Shown here: piece after piece, positions 34,020-43,400 of the stretch
How the letters are laid out: each line of letters starts with the position of its first letter
How positions within the stretch are numbered: the stretch's first letter is position 1
From: Crocinitomix sp.
Lineage (GTDB): Bacteria; Bacteroidota; Bacteroidia; Flavobacteriales_D; Crocinitomicaceae
DNA length: 56,258 nucleotides
Direction: 5' to 3'
Assembly (NCBI GenBank): GCA_030836155.1
Contig: JAURQI010000024.1
Coordinates: forward strand, 1-56,258
Position numbers and translations under genes: made by a program
Notes under the pieces: model-generated
Told to the model about the DNA's origin: nothing
Database searches by the model: none
Seen by the model: the letters and a program-made list of their open reading frames with translations, nothing else

Positions 34020-35020
34020 TTCACTGTGAAGAACAAGCTCTTCAACTCTTTTGTTTGATTGATATGCAGAGACTTGGGCATTATTTCTTCTGCAGCCTCG
34101 GCATCTTCACTCACGGCTAAAGGTTCAAAAGCGACAGCGTTAGCTGCCTCTCTCTTTGAAAAAACGCCTCTACCCAAATTGGTTTTTTTGCTTCTTGTTA
34201 CACTGGTTGCATTATCCGCTTCGGCATCGTTCATTTCAACATCTACAACTTGATCATCCATATAACCAGGGGCTTCCATTTCTTTGCGTTCTTGATCAAC
34301 TTTATCCTTTTCAATTTTACTTTCATCTCGTATCTCATCCGCTGCATCTTCCATGGCTATGTCTTCTGTCAAAATTATACGACCATCTTCTCCAGGGACC
34401 GGCAATTCATTTAACTCCTCCTCTATCTCAGCTACTTCACCAAACGCATCCATCCGATCAGGATCCATAACAGGCTTTTCATCAAACAATGCTCTGTCCG
34501 AAACCTGCTCTTCTTCTCCTTCTGATAATTGACGAAGCCCTTGACTATTTTCTTCTTCACCCGTTGTGACATCATCTACTGTAGTTTCATCAATACCACT
34601 ATCATTTTTTACTGGTGGGACGTTGATTTCATTCGGTATGTTTTGAGCTATCTCTGGTTCATTCCAATCCATTTGAAACATCCATAAAAACCCGACCACC
34701 AAAACAGCTGCGGCAGCTAATTGAAAGCCTGGTTTTTGATAGATTCTCTTATCTTCAGGCAATAAAAATGCACCAATAGCATTAAGCCAGATCACTGGTT
34801 TCCGATCATCTTGATCGAATTGGGCCATCACTCCTTTTCTCAAGTCTGGTGAAGCTGAAATTTTATCTTTTTGAAATGCCGTATTTGTTTCTGTCAAAAA
34901 CCAGCGCATTTGACTATATTCCTCCGCATTATCCGCCCATTCAGCTAATAGCTCTCGCTCCTTCCCTGTCAACTCCTCCCAGGATTTATACCTGATGATA
35001 TCTTCCACTTCCTTTGTCAT
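34016..35020 (-). CDS. Membrane anti-sigma-factor-like protein with acidic periplasmic region
   Basis: 334 residues. The N-terminal 95 residues are cytoplasmic and helical (KSWEELTGKERELLAEWADN), like an anti-sigma domain. One transmembrane helix follows at about 99-116 (LAAAAVLVVGFLWMFQM). The remaining 215 residues are very acidic (many Glu, Asp, with Ala, Met, Pro), probably disordered, and end in a short hydrophobic segment (KSLFFTVK). It follows the ECF sigma gene directly (4-nt overlap), the standard place for the anti-sigma factor. No zinc-binding HxxxCxxC motif is seen, so release may depend on proteolysis or on the periplasmic region. The role is inferred from location and topology. 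Confidence 0.72.
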   Translation of the reverse strand: MTKEVEDIIRYKSWEELTGKERELLAEWADNAEEYSQMRWFLTETNTAFQKDKISASPDLRKGVMAQFDQDDRKPVIWLNAIGAFLLPEDKRIYQKPGFQLAAAAVLVVGFLWMFQMDWNEPEIAQNIPNEINVPPVKNDSGIDETTVDDVTTGEEENSQGLRQLSEGEEEQVSDRALFDEKPVMDPDRMDAFGEVAEIEEELNELPVPGEDGRIILTEDIAMEDAADEIRDESKIEKDKVDQERKEMEAPGYMDDQVVDVEMNDAEADNATSVTRSKKTNLGRGVFSKREAANAVAFEPLAVSEDAEAAEEIMPKSLHINQTKELKSLFFTVK

Positions 35021-35604
35021 ACGCTTGTTTTTCTATACACTTCAAGTTTTGAAGCCAGGGTTTTTGTCGCAAAATGCAATCGTGATTTAATTGTACCTGT
35101 GCTCACATCCATAATTTCTGCTATTTCTTTTAAGGATAACCCCTCGAAATGTCGCATCATAAATACTTCTTTATGCTTATCACTTAATTTTTCTAATTCT
35201 TCTTTTAAGGCCTCGCCAAAATTCGCGGCTTCTAGCTGAACATCTTGCAATTGATTTTCATCCTGACCACTAAACCCTTCTGGCATTTCATAACTGGTTG
35301 GCTTTCTAACCTCTTGTTTTTTATACTCATTCTTACACATATTATTTGCCACCGAAAACAACCAAATCTTAAACGGTCTTGACGGGTCGTAATGTGTCGG
35401 TTTTTTAATAATTCGTGTAAATAAATCATGTGTAAAATCTTCTGCCTTCTCCCTATCTTGCCACAATTTGCGATGAAAATAATTGACCATATACAATTCA
35501 TAACGCGCATAAATTTCCTCAAAAGCTTTCCTATCACCCTTTATAAAAAAGCGCATTAAATCTTCATCACTATATGTATCGTATCGCTTTTTAAAGAGCT
35601 TCAT
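35017..35604 (-). CDS. ECF-family RNA polymerase sigma factor
   Basis: 195 residues. Region 2: DEDLMRFFIKGDRKAFEEIYARYEL, then DREKAEDFTHDLFTRI and the Trp/Phe-rich FKIWLFSVANNMCKNEYKK for promoter melting and -10 recognition. Region 4: EELEKLSDKHKEVFMMRHFEGLSLKEIAEIMDVSTGTIKSRLHFATKTL, a helix-turn-helix that reads the -35 element. The linker between them is short. Its start overlaps the stop of the gene before it by 4 nt and its end overlaps the anti-sigma-like gene by 4 nt. It probably controls its own operon; no target promoter could be defined here. Confidence 0.92.
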   Translation of the reverse strand: MKLFKKRYDTYSDEDLMRFFIKGDRKAFEEIYARYELYMVNYFHRKLWQDREKAEDFTHDLFTRIIKKPTHYDPSRPFKIWLFSVANNMCKNEYKKQEVRKPTSYEMPEGFSGQDENQLQDVQLEAANFGEALKEELEKLSDKHKEVFMMRHFEGLSLKEIAEIMDVSTGTIKSRLHFATKTLASKLEVYRKTSV

Positions 35605-36623
35605 TCTATCTTGTCATAGGCTATGAGGATGGCTATAACTTCATCTTTTTTACCTGTTTGGTCAGTTAGTTTTAATAATACGCGCTTAATTGCAGTTCTT
35701 AAATCAGAACCTTTTGGTGCAAGTTGATAATAAGTCATTAGTGGTGGAAGGTAATTGCGGTAGAGTTTTCTTTCAGCGCGATTATTTAATGTCAACGATT
35801 TCAATTCTTTTTGTGCCCTTGTCCAAAAGTTCTGCAGATGAATCATTTGATTTTCTGAACCATACCGATAGGATAACCCGGTTAGGAAAACTTTATTTGA
35901 AAACAGCGTAAAATAAGATTGATTTACGGTTGTGCTAATTGCCATTCCTGAGCCGCCTTTTGGTAACAGCTTCATGAGGTATGCTTTTTCATTATTTAAA
36001 AACTCAATATTGCCAAGGCTATAAGCGGAATTAATTTTCGCTCGGTACTTGTCATTCAGTAGAAAATCTAAATTGATGATTTTTAAATTCTTGTTTATCT
36101 GTCCCGTTGATTGTAGTGCAAGTAGAGGTAGACCATCTTCTTCACCACAAACAATTAGCGCTGACACGGTTGGATCTGCAGCAAGTGCTTTGTAATAAAC
36201 TTGGGTATTGGAGCTCACCGCACCTAAAATTTGTTGAGCGTAAATTTTAGCTTGCCCTTCATTATTGGTCAACAAATAATAAGAAAAAAGTTCAGCTATT
36301 AAATCTCTATTATCGGGCTGCAAGCGTTGCGCCTCCATTAAATGTTTCGAAAGACTTAAATCATATCTTCCATTCACATACTTTACAAAATGATACTCAA
36401 ACGAATTGGATGCGTTTTTCTCTAGAATAGACACAATACGATCTAATTCCGCTTTTTCATCAGTCGACAATCCTTTGGTATCGTCTCTTTTAAAGGCTGC
36501 TTTTTTTTCTAAATAACTCTCTTTTAAGTCGTAGGGAGATAAACTAGGCCCTTGACCTAAAGCAGTCGTTATGGACAGTAGAAACAATAGTCCAATCCCT
36601 AATATTTCTTTGATCTTTCTCAA
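35601..36623 (-). CDS. Secreted protein of unknown function, first gene of the sigma-factor operon (TTG start)
   Basis: 340 residues if TTG at 36621-36623 is the start; this gives a clean signal peptide (RKIKEILGIGLLFLLSITTALG). The open frame reaches 22 codons further to a GTG at 36689, but that part is basic and Cys-rich and there is no nearby ATG. The mature protein is alpha-helical, with TPR-like turns in the first third (SKHLMEAQRLQPDNRDLI). The middle has NINLD-type strands and the C-terminal part is Arg/Lys/Leu-rich. I do not recognise the family. It shares a 4-nt overlap with the sigma factor gene, so it is likely a sensor or effector of the same pathway (inference). Confidence 0.65.
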   Translation of the reverse strand: MRKIKEILGIGLLFLLSITTALGQGPSLSPYDLKESYLEKKAAFKRDDTKGLSTDEKAELDRIVSILEKNASNSFEYHFVKYVNGRYDLSLSKHLMEAQRLQPDNRDLIAELFSYYLLTNNEGQAKIYAQQILGAVSSNTQVYYKALAADPTVSALIVCGEEDGLPLLALQSTGQINKNLKIINLDFLLNDKYRAKINSAYSLGNIEFLNNEKAYLMKLLPKGGSGMAISTTVNQSYFTLFSNKVFLTGLSYRYGSENQMIHLQNFWTRAQKELKSLTLNNRAERKLYRNYLPPLMTYYQLAPKGSDLRTAIKRVLLKLTDQTGKKDEVIAILIAYDKIE

Positions 36624-36802
36624 AATGATCTGTTTAATTCGCTTTTCAAAATTTTGATGTTTACATCCAAACCTTTTTGCTCTGTACACCTATTTTTCAA
36701 TTTGGTTCAATATTTCAAAACAATACAAATAATGAACCATCGTGAGCTTTGTTAAAAATAGCAGATAATTTGTATTTTAGCTATAACCTAAACCATATTA
36801 CT

Positions 36803-37225
36803 ATGAAGCGTTTACCTTTTCTACTCTTATTCTTAATACCAATCGTTTTTACCGGTTGCTCAACAGCGGGAGCTGAAAAAATTGCAGATGAATTTCACCA
36901 AAAATTGGATGAAGGGGATCATGATTACATCATTAATCAGCTAGCCGATATTGATGGAAATGCAACTACCGAAGATTAGACCTCTTTCTTAGATTTAGTT
37001 GCTAGTTGGGGACCACAAACCAATAGACAAAAACAGATGGGCTTTAGTAATAAAATCAATAATGGCCTTAAAACTGTAAAGTTGAGCTACACGTTCGAAA
37101 CAGCAACCTATGGTTTGATTTACGAACGGATTGTCTTGATTGAAAGCGGCGGTGGATACAAAGTATTAGCCGTGTTTATGGATTCGGATGAAGCTGTTGT
37201 TGAAAGTCAAACGGAAGATTATTAG
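36803..37225 (+). pseudogene. Lipoprotein gene split by an in-frame TAG
   Basis: From ATG 36803 the frame reads MKRLPFLLLFLIPIVFTGCSTAG, a lipoprotein signal with lipobox FTGC, then EKIADEFHQKLDEGDHDYI, to a TAG at 36977-36979. The same frame then runs without another stop for 81 codons (TSFLDLVASWGPQTNRQKQ, GFSNKINNGLKTVKLSYTFE, YERIVLIESGGGYKVLAVF) to TAG at 37223-37225. The joined protein of 140 residues looks like one small domain of the DUF4019-like kind. A single base change would explain the break; a sequencing error or readthrough are the alternatives. It is convergent with the OmpA/PD40 gene, 2 nt apart. Confidence 0.7.
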
Positions 37226-37227
37226 AC

Positions 37228-39501
37228 CTAGTTAGGCGTAATTTCTGTGGTGATGGTCACCTCTTTGAATTCGTTTTCAATATTGGCATAGATTCGAATA
37301 TGCTCTACGGTCAACCCTTGTTTGTCAGCCGTATTCATCTCAATCGTCAAGATCCCCGATTCTCCAGGATTTAACTTCATCTTATCAAGCGCGCCACGCA
37401 TGCAATCGCAGCTCGATGAAAGACTATCAATTTCTAGCACTTGTTCTCCCGTATTTTGAAAGGTAAAGGTTTGCGTTAAACCCGTTCCTGCTGTCACGCT
37501 TCCAAAGTCATGAATTTGTTTCGTAAAAAACAGCTTCGCATAGGTTGTATCTGTCCGGACAAAGCTGACACTCTGAATTTCAATTTTTCGTTCCAGTGCT
37601 GCTTTACGACTGTATACTGAATTTTTTTGATCGTTGATATTATCGCTAATCAATCCGTCTGCCGAATATTCACCGAACGGAATTTGAACGAAAGTCAATG
37701 CACCGCCATTAGCTGCATTTTGATCGAGATAAGGTGCAAAATATCCATCCTCAATTTCATAGAGATAATTAATTAAACTATTGATCCGTCTTTTTGTCAA
37801 GTTGACGTTATAATCCGTTTTTGCTAATGGACTGGCAAAACCTCTTATCGTCACTTCAATGGCATAACCCTTCGCCAATTCTTCTTTTAATAATCGTAAA
37901 AACTCTTCCAGATCAATAACACCTTGTTCTACATACTGTAGGAAAAAATCATCAATATCCTCCTGGGCTTCCTCAGCAGCATCTCCTGACAATCCGCTTG
38001 AATATTCTTTTTTATACCGATCCTCCATATCGACATAATCATCATACGATTCCATATAAGTCAAATCTGTCGTTGTATCGCGTGTTCTCGGATCCGGTTC
38101 ATCATTATGAAAATACAAAGTGACAGGAAGTTTTTTATTCAAATCTGTTAACGACTCAAATCGTGTAGGCGGTTTTAACTTTGGCAAATAAGCCGTAAAA
38201 ATATCATTGCAGCAGGTTGGATTTTTAGCATGATTAACGCCAATGCGATTGGATGAATAATAATACCGATCATTGGTCTGATCAATAACGAAATACGTAT
38301 CATTTTGACTCGAATTAATGGGTAGACCAAGATTTTCGGAACTCATGAAACGCATCTCTTCATTTTTGGCAACAAAAACATCTTGACCTCCAAATCCTTC
38401 ATGCCAAGAGGAACTAAAATACAATTGATTGTTCAACGTATCATAAAATGGACTGATATCGTCATCCATTGAATTAACACCTCTTCCTAAATTTCTGGCC
38501 TTACTATACCGATTGCCATTCTGCGTGACCATACTGTACCAGATATCCAGTCCGCCGATGGTTTTGTTTCGATTGGAAACAAAAAATAGATATTCTTGCC
38601 CATCAATTTTGGTAGCATGCGGCATGGTTGTGATGGCCCCTGGTTCATTGATAATTTCACCTAAACTATCGACATTAACAATTCGTCCATTCTTAATTTC
38701 GCCAACATAAATTTTACAAGCATAATTCGGATCACAACGCGAAAAATAAAAACGTTTACCATCTGGACTCATGGAACCGTTGGCACTGTTCATTCCTTTT
38801 TCCTTCGTACCTTTTAGCTGAATGACATTTGAAAAAATACTATCCTGTTGCTTGGCGGTATAAATTTGAAGTGAATATTCTTCTGTAAACACCTCTTCAT
38901 TATGATTGATTGAATCTGCTTTTAAGGAAGTAAATCCTAATCCTTCGGACCAGAAAAAAGGAGCCAGTTCAGCGTCTGGAGTATTGACTGGAGATGGCAA
39001 AGAACCTACAATATAATCTGCCGTATCACGAATGGCCTTAATAGCCCAAAGACAACTTTTTATAGATTGCTGCGCTTTTTTATACGGATACTCCTTTCGA
39101 TTCTTTTTAAACGTTTTTTTGGCCAACTTCCAATGTTCCAGTGCCTCTTCATAATCGCCATTATACTGTTCCATTGTGGCAAGCCAAAAAATACTTTTCG
39201 GATAGATCAATGCATTTTCTTTTGCGTACACTTTCTTGTAATAGAAAGCAGCTTTTTTATAGTCTTTATAGTGTCGTTGCGCTTCTGCCATTTTCCAATT
39301 TACCTCAACGGAATTAGAATCTATATCCATTGCTTTTTCGTAATATAAAATGGCATAATAGAAATCTCCTTCCACGATCTTTTCATCGGCAAACTCCATC
39401 ATTTGCACAAAGGACTGCCCGAAGACAAGGTTCCCCGTCAATCCAACAAGAACGAGACAACGTTTCAAGAAGAGGTTTATACTTAGAGATAATCCGGGCA
39501 T
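37228..39501 (-). CDS. TPR / PD40 beta-propeller / OmpA-like / DUF1573 fusion, type IX module
   Basis: 757 residues. A signal peptide (about 1-28, ending VFGQ) is followed by TPR repeats to about 150 (EVNWKMAEAQRHYKDYKKA), then PD40-type propeller blades at about 225-430 (SPDGKRFYFSRCDPNYACKIY, EYLFFVSNRNKTIGGLDIW, QLYFSSSWHEGFGGQDV). An OmpA-like peptidoglycan-binding domain follows (about 460-650, with IRGFASPLAKTDYNVNLTKRR), and a DUF1573-like domain ends the protein (about 657-757, LFFTKQIHDFGSV and SSCDCMRGALDKMKLNPGES). PD40-OmpA proteins anchor type IX secretion or gliding machinery to peptidoglycan. The DUF1573 tail after OmpA is unusual. The start overlaps the PorP/SprF gene by 19 nt. 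Confidence 0.85.
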   Translation of the reverse strand: MPGLSLSINLFLKRCLVLVGLTGNLVFGQSFVQMMEFADEKIVEGDFYYAILYYEKAMDIDSNSVEVNWKMAEAQRHYKDYKKAAFYYKKVYAKENALIYPKSIFWLATMEQYNGDYEEALEHWKLAKKTFKKNRKEYPYKKAQQSIKSCLWAIKAIRDTADYIVGSLPSPVNTPDAELAPFFWSEGLGFTSLKADSINHNEEVFTEEYSLQIYTAKQQDSIFSNVIQLKGTKEKGMNSANGSMSPDGKRFYFSRCDPNYACKIYVGEIKNGRIVNVDSLGEIINEPGAITTMPHATKIDGQEYLFFVSNRNKTIGGLDIWYSMVTQNGNRYSKARNLGRGVNSMDDDISPFYDTLNNQLYFSSSWHEGFGGQDVFVAKNEEMRFMSSENLGLPINSSQNDTYFVIDQTNDRYYYSSNRIGVNHAKNPTCCNDIFTAYLPKLKPPTRFESLTDLNKKLPVTLYFHNDEPDPRTRDTTTDLTYMESYDDYVDMEDRYKKEYSSGLSGDAAEEAQEDIDDFFLQYVEQGVIDLEEFLRLLKEELAKGYAIEVTIRGFASPLAKTDYNVNLTKRRINSLINYLYEIEDGYFAPYLDQNAANGGALTFVQIPFGEYSADGLISDNINDQKNSVYSRKAALERKIEIQSVSFVRTDTTYAKLFFTKQIHDFGSVTAGTGLTQTFTFQNTGEQVLEIDSLSSSCDCMRGALDKMKLNPGESGILTIEMNTADKQGLTVEHIRIYANIENEFKEVTITTEITPN

Positions 39502-40496
39502 ATACGGTGTTGAATATTCGAAGGTTTAAAAACGTGAAGCATGCATTGTAAGGAGAACTCTAAACCTCCGCGAACATTACTTGCAGGAGCTAATTGCGAA
39601 AGATTGACATCATAACTCACCCCAGCAATCCAATTATTATAATAAGCACCGACGACGGCATAGATCGCATCTCTATTTCGGAACCACAAACCGGCATAAG
39701 GTGCAATATACTCACCCTTCTTGTCTTTATAAATATATCGGACATTTGAACCAAAAACGATCTCGCGATAAGTACCTTGAAATTGCATAAAAAGACCTGG
39801 CTGTAAATCCCATTCAAAATTTAAATCGTAAACCCCCTTAGCATGAAAGGATACCCTGCGATCACGCTCGATTAATTCATTGCCATAAAAACTTTGCTTT
39901 GCTTGCGGAATATTAAACCAACCTAATCCGGCTACTATTTTTTTCCTTGGTTCAATTTGCCATTTATAGGCGACACCTAACGACAGACTTAAACCTGTTC
40001 GACTAGCTGTTTCAAAAGTTTCCATTGTTGGTAAATCGGGATCATAATAAAACCCGTTAAACTGATTATCAAAATTCAATTGGGTAAAGTCAATACGACG
40101 GTGATTAAACCCGATTTGCACTGCAGGCGTTATGGTATGGGCTGAATCTAAATCGAGTGGGATATCAAAAGCGGTTGAAACATTCATTTCAATAGTACGG
40201 AAATTACCGTCTCCTGCGGCGTCATGAAATAAATTGATACCATGATATAGTCCTGGTAAAAGCAATTCCTCTTTATTTTCAGCGGACAATGCGATCGTAT
40301 TAAAAGGTCTTGAAACTGAACGCCATTGACTTCTTTGATTGGCCGAAAATCGCCAATCCCCTTCAAAGTTTCCTGTTAAGGCAGGATTCAAATAAACGGG
40401 GTTCATATAAAACTGTGAGAAATGAACATCTTGTGCAGATCCTGAAAACGACAGCAGCAAGAAAAATGCGAATATGCAGGCTTTCCAACTTTTCAT
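39483..40496 (-). CDS. PorP/SprF-family type IX secretion outer-membrane protein
   Basis: 337 residues. The signal peptide ends at about residue 21 (FSGSAQ), followed by the family start DVHFSQFYMNPVYLNPALTG (here with FEGDWRFSANQRSQW). The rest is beta-barrel with Arg/Tyr/Trp-rich strands, and the last residues RICPDYL resemble the C-P-x-F/L end of PorP/SprF. These proteins hold type IX cargo at the outer membrane, each with its own cargo partner. It lies between the large surface protein (no gap) and the OmpA/PD40 gene, the normal triad order. Confidence 0.92.
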   Translation of the reverse strand: MKSWKACIFAFFLLLSFSGSAQDVHFSQFYMNPVYLNPALTGNFEGDWRFSANQRSQWRSVSRPFNTIALSAENKEELLLPGLYHGINLFHDAAGDGNFRTIEMNVSTAFDIPLDLDSAHTITPAVQIGFNHRRIDFTQLNFDNQFNGFYYDPDLPTMETFETASRTGLSLSLGVAYKWQIEPRKKIVAGLGWFNIPQAKQSFYGNELIERDRRVSFHAKGVYDLNFEWDLQPGLFMQFQGTYREIVFGSNVRYIYKDKKGEYIAPYAGLWFRNRDAIYAVVGAYYNNWIAGVSYDVNLSQLAPASNVRGGLEFSLQCMLHVFKPSNIQHRICPDYL

Positions 40497-43400
40497 TTAG
40501 CGAAGTACCGTTATATTTCCTTTGATTAAATTCTCTTGCCCATCAAAACAAATAACTTGCAAATGGTAAACATAGACATCGGGATCAACAGGTTTATCTC
40601 TAAATGTACCATCCCAGCCAATCGCTTGATCAGTTGATTCAAAGACTAATTCGCCCCATCTGTCAAAGATCTTTAGCGTAACTTCTTCTAAATTCTGTCC
40701 TCTAACAAACAGTATATCATTCTCACCGTCATCATTTGGCGAAAAGGCATTCGGAACAAAAATATAGACGTCTCCACAAATATATTCATAGGTTGAAACG
40801 GTGACCGTTGCACCTGTTTGACAAATGCCATCGGACATCAAAACCGTATAGGTTTTCGTCTCATATAAAACGGCTTCAGTTGTTTGTTCAGTAGGATTGG
40901 TAACACCTGCATCTGGAATCCAAAAGTATTCAAAAGCAGGATCATCAGGGAATGCTTCTAGCAGCGTTGTGCCGCCTTCAGGAACAAGGTCAGGCGTTGC
41001 AGTGGCAAATACAGAAGCAGGATTAATTTCGCGAACTTCTACCCAAATGGAATCTTGAATGATACAGCCCAAATCAGTCTCAGCTGTCAAATAATAATAC
41101 ATGGAATTTGGTGGAACACCAGCTGCGTAACTATCATCCTCAAAAAACAAATGCTCATTTGGTCCCCAATCAAAGGTCATTTCAATTTCTGGGAAAAGGT
41201 TATTGACAGCAAGGTAAATTGTATCTTCTAGACAGATGATGGTATCATTACTCAATTCAATGGCTCCGTCTACAAATGTTATCGTGACAGAATCGACCAA
41301 ATCGCAGAGCTCCCAACCATTCGAAGCTTGAACATAATAAGTAGTCGTTGTGAATGGGCTAACCACAATGGTCGAATCCATATCATCATCATTGAGCATA
41401 GTTCCGAAATCAGGGTCATCTGACCAATGAAATGATATTGCTGTTCCATTCGAATTAGCAATGAGCTCGGTTGTTATTTCCGTACAAACTACCGTATCGT
41501 TAGGTACTTCCAACTGCAATTCATCATAGACGGTAATGATCTTAACCGCCGTGTCTGTCAATCCACAAATGGTATCGGTGATGGTCAATATTACCTCATA
41601 TTCTCCAGGCTCCGTAAACAGAACCACCGGACTTGGGCCATCTTCTAAAATCTCGGCTCCAGGACCGAACTCCCAGTCAAAATTAGTGGTATCATTACTT
41701 TCGTTTTCAAAGGTTAAGGTTAAAGGGGCGCACCCTTCTAATAAATCCACCTCGAAACGCGCCACTGGAACAATTTCAAAATCGAATTTATAAAAGACAT
41801 TATTACAATTTGAACTGAGATTTAACTCCGACCATGCATCATCTGTTGTTGGGAAATCACTATTTCCGCCACAACCACCACACACACCTTGATAAACCAC
41901 TCCATACTTATCAAATCGCGATGTACCGCCATCTACATGCTCATCTGAATCAGGTCCGCCCATGTACGTTCCATACAATAAACTTTCAGCGTCTCGCTCG
42001 AGAACAATCATATAAAAATCAAAGCCATTTGGAGAATCTTCTAGATAGGCATCATCTGTTGTTGGCATCCCAGTAGTTTCCGCTCCACCAGGTAAAATAT
42101 TACCGCCCCAACCAGCTACATAAACATTCCCACAAAAATCGACTAAAAAGGCAGAAGGTGAAATATCCGTAGTAGGCGATCCATTGCCAAATACTGTCGT
42201 ATATTCCGTTGCCGTTAATTCTGAATTTAATTTCCAGATAAATTGTGAACTCCCCGGATTCGAATAAACATCTGGAGAAGTTGGCATATCACCCAAGCTT
42301 TGCCCGACAATAAAGACATTGTCCCAACGATCTACCTCAACAAAAAACACTTGATCATAGGCAATCGTTCCGATATAAGTACTTTGAATTATGGCATCAC
42401 CATCTTCGTTGATTTTGGCAACATAGCCATCTGTTTTACCACCATTATAAGTAGGTGAAATTCCTCCAACCGTTCCTGGAATATCATTAGAAGTTGTTCC
42501 TCCAGCGATGACCACATTATAACTCGAATCAATTTTGACGGAATAACCTGCGTCATTATCATTACCACCAAAATAACTCGACCACATCAAATCAGAAAAA
42601 TCCGCAGAAATTTTAAAAACTACCGCATCTTGATAACCTCCATAGGTCATTTGAAAGCCACTTTCAACTGGAAAATCATCTGACCAAGAACTCGAGGTGA
42701 CTATTATATTTTGTAACGAATCAACCATAATTTCACCACGAAATTGGTCGCCATAATTAGTTGTCAGTGAATCATAAGCCGCTGCTGAGGAATAAGTTCC
42801 GGATGAAATCTTGAAATTCACTCCATCATTAGCACTACCGCCGATATAGGTAGACCCGAGCAGGTTCAATCCGTTTGCGCTAAATTTTGAAATAAAAATA
42901 TCTGTTCCGACTGATCCAAAATTCGTTCCGTTAAATGCGATATTCAGCGGGTCTCCACCCGCATGATCCGTTTGAAAACCGCCTTCAATTGGGAAATCTA
43001 TGCTTGAAGTGGCACCATATAAATAAACGTTGTTTTCTTCATCACAAATTAAGCTGTGTACAGTTTCTGTTCCTTGCGTATTATCTCCTCCTCCAATAAA
43101 ATTCGTCCAAATCATGGTTGTGCCATCCTCATTGTATTTTGAAACAAATACATCTGTTGTCACCGTACCTACGTCATCCACGGTGATATTCGGAATGGTA
43201 TTCCATGCCGGACCAGGAGCTGGATAATCGTCGCCATAAATCAATCCGCCGATGTAACCTTTACCATTGTATGCATAAGTCGCTGTCATACCAAAATTGT
43301 CTGTGACGGAGCCACTGTATGTAGCAAAAATCAGCTCAGGATCAATGATTAGTTCAAGAGCTGGATCATATGCACCCAACTTAAAAGAGACTTTGTTTGC

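Noticed and set aside
42389..42571. Short frames within the CHU_C protein gene on either strand
   Set aside because: They are shadows of the 1194-residue protein, with no independent start signal or domain.
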